Assembly: GCA_963626545.1 (NCBI GenBank)
Contig: CAVFYJ010000001.1
Location: forward strand, 1-64,000
Length of the DNA stretch: 64,000 nucleotides
Direction of reading: 5' to 3'
From: Anthropogastromicrobium sp963626545
GTDB lineage: Bacteria > Bacillota > Clostridia > Lachnospirales > Lachnospiraceae
Part shown: one piece after another, positions 59,716 through 64,000 of the stretch
Layout: every line of letters starts with the position of its first letter
How positions within the stretch are numbered: position 1 is the first letter of the stretch
The notes under the pieces: generated by a model
The model's input: the letters and a program-made list of their open reading frames with translations, nothing else
Told to the model about the DNA's origin: nothing
Databases searched by the model: none
Translations under genes and position numbers: made by a program

Positions 59716-60231
59716 ATGCAGAAAGGGAAACCGAAAAATGCATACCGTGAGCGAGAAGCCGCAGTCGGAACCTATGCGGATAAACGAGTGCCGGAACTCG
59801 AACGGCAGCGTCAGGCACGTATTAGAAGACTCCAGGAACTGGAACGTCAGCAAATTCAACTGCATAGGCAGCGGCTGATCAATGCTACTCTGATACGGCG
59901 GCGCGACTCGAGGGCATATGATGTGCCGACTATGTTGGTAGCACTGTTTGCAGCCGGGCTTTTGTTTGTAATGGTACTGATTTATGTGGGGAGGAATGCA
60001 GATCTGAATGCAAGTAACAAGAAGGTAGCATCGTTGAAGCAGGAGTATGAGCAGCTTCAGACGGACAATGACAACCGGGAAGCGTTGCTCAATGCATCCG
60101 TAGATGTCCAGGCGATTTACAGGACGGCGACCGAGCGGCTTGGCATGAGCTATCCGGAAAAGCATCAGGTAATCACCTATCACAAAACAGAAAGTGGGTA
60201 CGTTGCACAATATGAAGACATTCCGCAATAA
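59716..60231 (+). CDS. ftsL: FtsL-like septum formation protein
   Basis: 171-residue bitopic membrane protein. A long, basic, Arg/Gln-rich cytoplasmic part (about 1-70) is followed by one membrane helix (MLVALFAAGLLFVMVLIYVG, about 74-93) and an external coiled coil (NKKVASLKQEYEQLQTDNDNRE). YRTATERLGMSYPEKHQVI matches the FtsL/DivIC C-terminal pattern. Assigned by topology and by position between rsmH and a class B PBP rather than by strong sequence identity. It overlaps the following gene by 20 bases. Confidence 0.82.
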   Translation: MQKGKPKNAYREREAAVGTYADKRVPELERQRQARIRRLQELERQQIQLHRQRLINATLIRRRDSRAYDVPTMLVALFAAGLLFVMVLIYVGRNADLNASNKKVASLKQEYEQLQTDNDNREALLNASVDVQAIYRTATERLGMSYPEKHQVITYHKTESGYVAQYEDIPQ

Positions 60232-62827
60232 AAGTAAGACAAAAAAGCGCAAAGAGAAAAAAACAAGAAAAGTATACAATGACAAGGCAAAAAAGGATAC
60301 CGGAAAGCTGGCAAGCCGCATCAACCTCAGAATGAAAATTGTTTCGGGGGGTGTCGCGGCTTGTATGACGTTATTGGTTGTCTACATCGGTGTGCGCTCT
60401 GCGACAACAAATGAGGAGTACGAGCGAAAAGCACTCAGCCAGATGAACTATAGCAGTTCAACACTGGTAGCAAAGTCAGGCGAGATTTACGATGCCAATA
60501 TGACACCGATTGCGGTCAGCAACCGCGTTTACATTCTAATCATTGACCCGAAGGTAATTCTTGAAACCGAAGAAATTTCCGGACGTAAGGGCACAATTGA
60601 TGCGACCGTACAGGCGATAGCCCAGTGCTTTGATCTGGATGCAGATGAGATAAAGAATACCATTATGGAATCTCCAGATAAAAATTATCTGCGTTATGTA
60701 CCAGAAGGCTGGAGCAGCAAGAAATATCTTGTAACAGAGGAACAGAAGGCCGCTTTTGATGCACTCGAAGCCGAAATAAATGGCACCGCAGAAACAAAGG
60801 CTTCAACAACTGCGGCAGAAGGTGTTTTGAATGCATCGGATGAGGCTGAGTCAAACGGCGCATCTGAAGAAACTACGACAGAGACACCTACGACTGCATC
60901 AGTGGCATCGAACGTGTCTGATTCCACTACAGCAGAGGATGACGAAACAAAGGGTGCGCGAGTTGTTGGTGTGTGGTTTGAGACCGAGTATCAGCGCTAC
61001 TATCCGTATGGCGATTTGGCGAGCAAAGTCATCGGATTTACGACAAAGGACAGTACCGAGGGTATCTGGGGACTAGAGCGCTATTACAATGAGGAACTTC
61101 GCGGAACAAATGGCCGAAGCTATAGCTATATCGATAGCAATGAAAATCTGATTCGCGATATCATTGAGCCAACGGATGGTTATTCGCTTGTATCGACAAT
61201 CGACATGAATCTCACAAAGATCCTCAGTAACACCGCAAAGGAATGGATCAATGAGACCGACGAAAATGGCGAGAAAATCCGAACAGCAAAGAGCTACAGC
61301 ATTCTTGCGATGGATCCAAATACTGGAGCGGTCAAGGCGATGGTGACCGATACGGATTACGATCTGAATAATCCAAATGATCTGACCAACTTCTATACTG
61401 ATGAGGAGCTGGCAACTTTTGCAAACAATGAAAAAATGTCAGAGGACTATGCGGATTATCTGGAGAAGGAACAGGAAAAATTAAAGGAACAAATGACCGC
61501 TGCGGCGTCTGAGGGTGCCAATAGTGACGCTTCGACAAATACAACAACAGCATCGGATTCGCTTGAGATCGCAATGGCATCGCCGTATGCTGCTTATCTG
61601 GATAAGGACGGCGCATGGGATCATGAAAACTATCCAACCACGACGGATGTGCAGAATGAGATCTGGCGAAATGGTATCATCAGTAACTCTTTTGAGCCTG
61701 GTTCCACTGGAAAGATTATCACGTATGCAGCAGCGATCGAAGAGGGATTGATTACCGAGGATACCTTGTTTGATGACAGTGAGGGGTATTTAAATATTGG
61801 AAGAACCATGGTAAAGTGCCATAACTATGCGACAGGTGGTTGTGGTATTATTACTGCGAAGGATGCAGTTGCACAGTCGTGTAACGTAGCCTTTATGGAA
61901 ATTGGAAAGCTGCTGGGACCAGAAACATTTGTGAAGTATCAGCAGATTCATAATCTTGGTCAGAAGACCGGAATCGATCTTCCTGGTGAAGCCAGCTGTG
62001 AAGGTCTTTTGTACACAGCAGATCAACTCGGTGAACTTGAGTTAGCAACGAGTGCGTTTGGTCAGTGCTACAATGTAACGATGATCCAAATGGCAGCGTC
62101 TTTCTGTGCAGATATCAATGGTGGCTATTATTATAAGCCATACACGGTTGAGAGTATTCTCGATCAGGATGGAAACGTAGTAGAATCTGTTAAGCCAACA
62201 CTTGTGCGTCAGGTCATCAGCGAGGAGACCAGTGCAACTGTGCGCAGAGCACTTGAGTTTGCCGTTACCGACGGAACTGTTTATGGTGTGCAGGTTGCAG
62301 ATCGTGAAAACGGTGTCAAGATGGATGGCTATGATTTTGGCGGAAAGACCGGAACTGCGCAGAAGTTACCTCGTTCCGAGGATAAATATATCATTTCGGT
62401 AATTTCTTCAGCACCAATGAGCTCACCACAGCTAGTATTGTATGTAGTAGTTGATGAGTATGAAGGAAGTGACGAAGACGGAAGTGCACCAGTACAGTAT
62501 CTGTCTGGTCGCTTATGGTACGCCATCAAAGATTATATTGGCCTGTACTCTGAGCTGGATGCAGATGTAAACAGCTATGATTGGACGACATCAACCGAAA
62601 ATGACAGCATGAATGGAGAATCTATCTTTACTGATTCAGAGGGGGATACGAATGCACTTCCGGTACCGCCGATAGCGGGAGCTGTAGAAGAAACCGATCC
62701 AGTAGTGGAAAATCAGGATGACAATATCATTGATCCGGAGGATGCTCTTGTCGATCCGGCAGACGAAAATCAGGCTGTCGATCCAGCTGAGGGTGTGGCG
62801 GATCCTGCACAGGATGGACAGCAATAA
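60212..62827 (+). CDS. Class B penicillin-binding protein with low-complexity inserts
   Basis: 871-residue transpeptidase for septal peptidoglycan (FtsI/PbpB position). A Lys-rich cytoplasmic head, one membrane helix (about 48-70), the PBP dimerisation domain, then the transpeptidase with SxxK at Ser498 (EPGSTGK; most have STFK), SCN at 556 and KTGTAQ at 712. Two Ser/Thr/Ala/Glu-rich inserts are unusual: about 193-248 in the dimerisation domain and about 409-470 inside the transpeptidase domain before the nucleophile. The C-terminal tail of about 70 residues is Asp/Pro/Glu-rich. The PASTA repeats of SpoVD/PBP2X types are missing. Start ATG 60212; a GTG at 60194 is also in frame. A terminator follows. 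Confidence 0.9.
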   Translation: MKTFRNKSKTKKRKEKKTRKVYNDKAKKDTGKLASRINLRMKIVSGGVAACMTLLVVYIGVRSATTNEEYERKALSQMNYSSSTLVAKSGEIYDANMTPIAVSNRVYILIIDPKVILETEEISGRKGTIDATVQAIAQCFDLDADEIKNTIMESPDKNYLRYVPEGWSSKKYLVTEEQKAAFDALEAEINGTAETKASTTAAEGVLNASDEAESNGASEETTTETPTTASVASNVSDSTTAEDDETKGARVVGVWFETEYQRYYPYGDLASKVIGFTTKDSTEGIWGLERYYNEELRGTNGRSYSYIDSNENLIRDIIEPTDGYSLVSTIDMNLTKILSNTAKEWINETDENGEKIRTAKSYSILAMDPNTGAVKAMVTDTDYDLNNPNDLTNFYTDEELATFANNEKMSEDYADYLEKEQEKLKEQMTAAASEGANSDASTNTTTASDSLEIAMASPYAAYLDKDGAWDHENYPTTTDVQNEIWRNGIISNSFEPGSTGKIITYAAAIEEGLITEDTLFDDSEGYLNIGRTMVKCHNYATGGCGIITAKDAVAQSCNVAFMEIGKLLGPETFVKYQQIHNLGQKTGIDLPGEASCEGLLYTADQLGELELATSAFGQCYNVTMIQMAASFCADINGGYYYKPYTVESILDQDGNVVESVKPTLVRQVISEETSATVRRALEFAVTDGTVYGVQVADRENGVKMDGYDFGGKTGTAQKLPRSEDKYIISVISSAPMSSPQLVLYVVVDEYEGSDEDGSAPVQYLSGRLWYAIKDYIGLYSELDADVNSYDWTTSTENDSMNGESIFTDSEGDTNALPVPPIAGAVEETDPVVENQDDNIIDPEDALVDPADENQAVDPAEGVADPAQDGQQ

Positions 62828-62850
62828 AGAAAGATAATAAAAATAGATAG

Positions 62851-62934
62851 AAAAGAATTCTGAAATGGATGTAACCCGGAAGATTTACGAAGGCACTTCG
62901 AGGGACAGATTTTGTATTTCAGGATTCTTTTTTT
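62851..62934 (+). terminator. Terminator after the first PBP gene
   Basis: AAAAGAATTCTGAAAT (62851-62866) pairs with ATTTCAGGATTCTTTT (62916-62931) over 16 bp with one wobble, followed by further T residues. The loop is about 50 bases. Confidence 0.7.
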
Positions 62935-62961
62935 GTGCCTGTTTGCATACATATAAAATCA

Positions 62962-63010
62962 AGGAAAATAGGAAACACTTGAATCGGTGAAAATAGGAAA
63001 TCACTTGAAT
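62962..63010 (+). repeat. Duplicated 22-bp segment at the start of the second PBP gene
   Basis: GAAAATAGGAAACACTTGAA and GAAAATAGGAAATCACTTGAA lie about 26 bases apart. Each carries an AGGAAA site followed by TTG, so the duplication created two possible translation starts. Confidence 0.6.
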
Positions 63011-64000
63011 GTAAATCAAAATTCAAACTTAGATTTTAATTCAAATGGAACACACCAAAAGGAACCCGCTTCGCCTCGTCCCGTGCGCACCATGCACCGC
63101 CGGGGCATTCTTCGGATTTCATTGGCGATCGGCGCGGCGCTTGTCTATCTATGTGTGCGCCTTGGGGATCTAATGCTTGTACAATCATCCCATTATCAGG
63201 ATTTGGCTTATGATCTTCATACAAGAGAGCGTCAGCTAAAGGCTATGCGCGGCGAGATTCAGGATCGAAACGGTAAGGTTCTTGCGGCAAATCGCACGGT
63301 CTGTACAATCTCGTTGATTCATAGCCAGATCAAGGACACCGATGCGGTGGTGACAGCGTTATCCGATGCACTCGATATGGATGCCGATGCGGTGCGTAAA
63401 AAGGCAGAGAAGATTACGGCCCGCGAGATCGTAAAGACAAATGTGGAAAAATCAGTTGGTGATGCGATTCGTGAGCTTGATCTGGCTGGTGTAAAGGTGG
63501 ACGAAGATTATAAGCGCTATTATCCGTTTGGAAGTCTCGCGTCAAAGGTGCTTGGTTTTACCGGAGCGGACAATCAGGGCATCATTGGGCTTGAAGTCTC
63601 CTATGATGAGGTGCTTCAAGGTATCAATGGCAGTATTTTGACCTACACTGATGCCGCTGGAATCGAGTTAGAAAACACGGCGGAGCAGCGCGTGGAGCCG
63701 ATTGCGGGAAACACGCTTCGTCTGACATTGGATTGGAACATTCAAAGCTTCGTGACACAGGTGTGTTATGAGGTCATGGAAGAGAAACAGGCAAAAGAGG
63801 TCTCCTGTATTGTCATGAACCCGCAAAACGGTGAGATCTATGCGATGGCAAATGTGCCAGAGTTTGATTTAAATCATCCGTTTGAGCTGCCTGAGGGCAC
63901 TTACTATGAGAATGAACAGCAGCGTCAGGATCTGCTGAACCAGATGTGGCGAAATGCGAACGTCAGCGATACCTACGAGCCAGGATCTACATTTAAGACG
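63005..64000 (+). CDS. Class B penicillin-binding protein (SpoVD/FtsI type), 5' part
   Basis: Cut by the window end after 332 codons. The start is uncertain: TTG 63005 follows AGGAAA at good spacing and gives a 29-residue Asn-rich cytoplasmic tail; ATG 63092 has no ribosome site. A membrane helix (LRISLAIGAALVYLCVRLG) is followed by the dimerisation domain with MRGEIQDRNGKVLAAN, the RYYPFGSLASKVLGFTG motif and GIIGLEVSYDEVL. The last residues read YEPGSTFKT, the SxxK nucleophile box. A second class B PBP right after the first is common in spore formers, where one acts in vegetative division and the other (SpoVD) in the spore cortex. The products are paralogous and this one lacks the low-complexity inserts. 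Confidence 0.88.
   Translation, partial: MNVNQNSNLDFNSNGTHQKEPASPRPVRTMHRRGILRISLAIGAALVYLCVRLGDLMLVQSSHYQDLAYDLHTRERQLKAMRGEIQDRNGKVLAANRTVCTISLIHSQIKDTDAVVTALSDALDMDADAVRKKAEKITAREIVKTNVEKSVGDAIRELDLAGVKVDEDYKRYYPFGSLASKVLGFTGADNQGIIGLEVSYDEVLQGINGSILTYTDAAGIELENTAEQRVEPIAGNTLRLTLDWNIQSFVTQVCYEVMEEKQAKEVSCIVMNPQNGEIYAMANVPEFDLNHPFELPEGTYYENEQQRQDLLNQMWRNANVSDTYEPGSTFKT

Noticed and set aside
1..64000. tRNA, rRNA, CRISPR arrays, transposases and prophage genes
   Set aside because: I looked for conserved tRNA arms, regularly spaced repeats and typical mobile-element proteins on both strands and saw none.

Overview
The window looks like a piece of chromosome from a strictly anaerobic, low-to-mid GC Firmicute of the class Clostridia, most likely a Lachnospiraceae-type gut bacterium. 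Strong AGGAGG ribosome sites, ATGA overlaps, the hprK-murB-rapZ-whiA-crh order, a DUF4867/fucose-isomerase pair, a YgbA-type protein, clostridial redox modules and a sporulation-type PBP pair all fit. The genus cannot be fixed from sequence alone. I see no tRNA, rRNA, CRISPR array, intact insertion sequence or prophage.

Layout: 1-1.8 kb holds two broken pieces of a sugar-uptake locus (LacI-type regulator end, then the middle of an ABC solute-binding protein). 1.86-12 kb is housekeeping: pyrG (minus), ftsH, uvrC, then hprK-murB-rapZ-whiA-crh, where the last gene is an HPr-like protein without the PTS histidine. 12-27 kb: lepB (minus), dnaE, pfkA, an rRNA methyltransferase, a secreted SH3/lytic-transglycosylase protein with a WalR-like box at its promoter, carbamate kinase (minus), and queA-rluF-ligA-metA.

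27.2-38.8 kb is the most interesting part: one collinear set of eleven genes, mdh, fumC, hdrB, hdrC, hdrA, flxD, flxC, flxB, flxA, frdB, frdA. It encodes malate dehydrogenase, fumarase, a complete Flx-Hdr type NADH dehydrogenase/heterodisulfide-reductase-like complex, and a soluble two-subunit fumarate reductase without membrane anchors. A near-perfect Rex-type NADH-sensor operator lies over the -10 of the promoter in front of mdh. My reading is a cytoplasmic, flavin-bifurcating route from oxaloacetate to succinate: NADH enters at FlxA, HdrA splits the electrons, ferredoxin takes the low-potential branch and fumarate, through HdrBC and FrdB, the high-potential branch. This coupling is an inference from gene content.

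39-58 kb is mixed: a CydDC-like ABC pair with a YgbA-like gene, a secreted DUF885 protein, two deacetylase-fold proteins, an aspartate aminotransferase, an isolated small-ORF transcript, talC, a fucose-isomerase-like gene with DUF4867, gltX, DUF1292, a UvrD-type helicase and ychF. 58.5-64 kb is the start of the division cluster: rsmH, ftsL and two penicillin-binding proteins (the second cut by the window end), with no mraZ. Two families of short interspersed elements are scattered between genes: one around a GCGGTGAG core (four sites) and one bounded by GTTCAC/GTGAAC (two or three sites).
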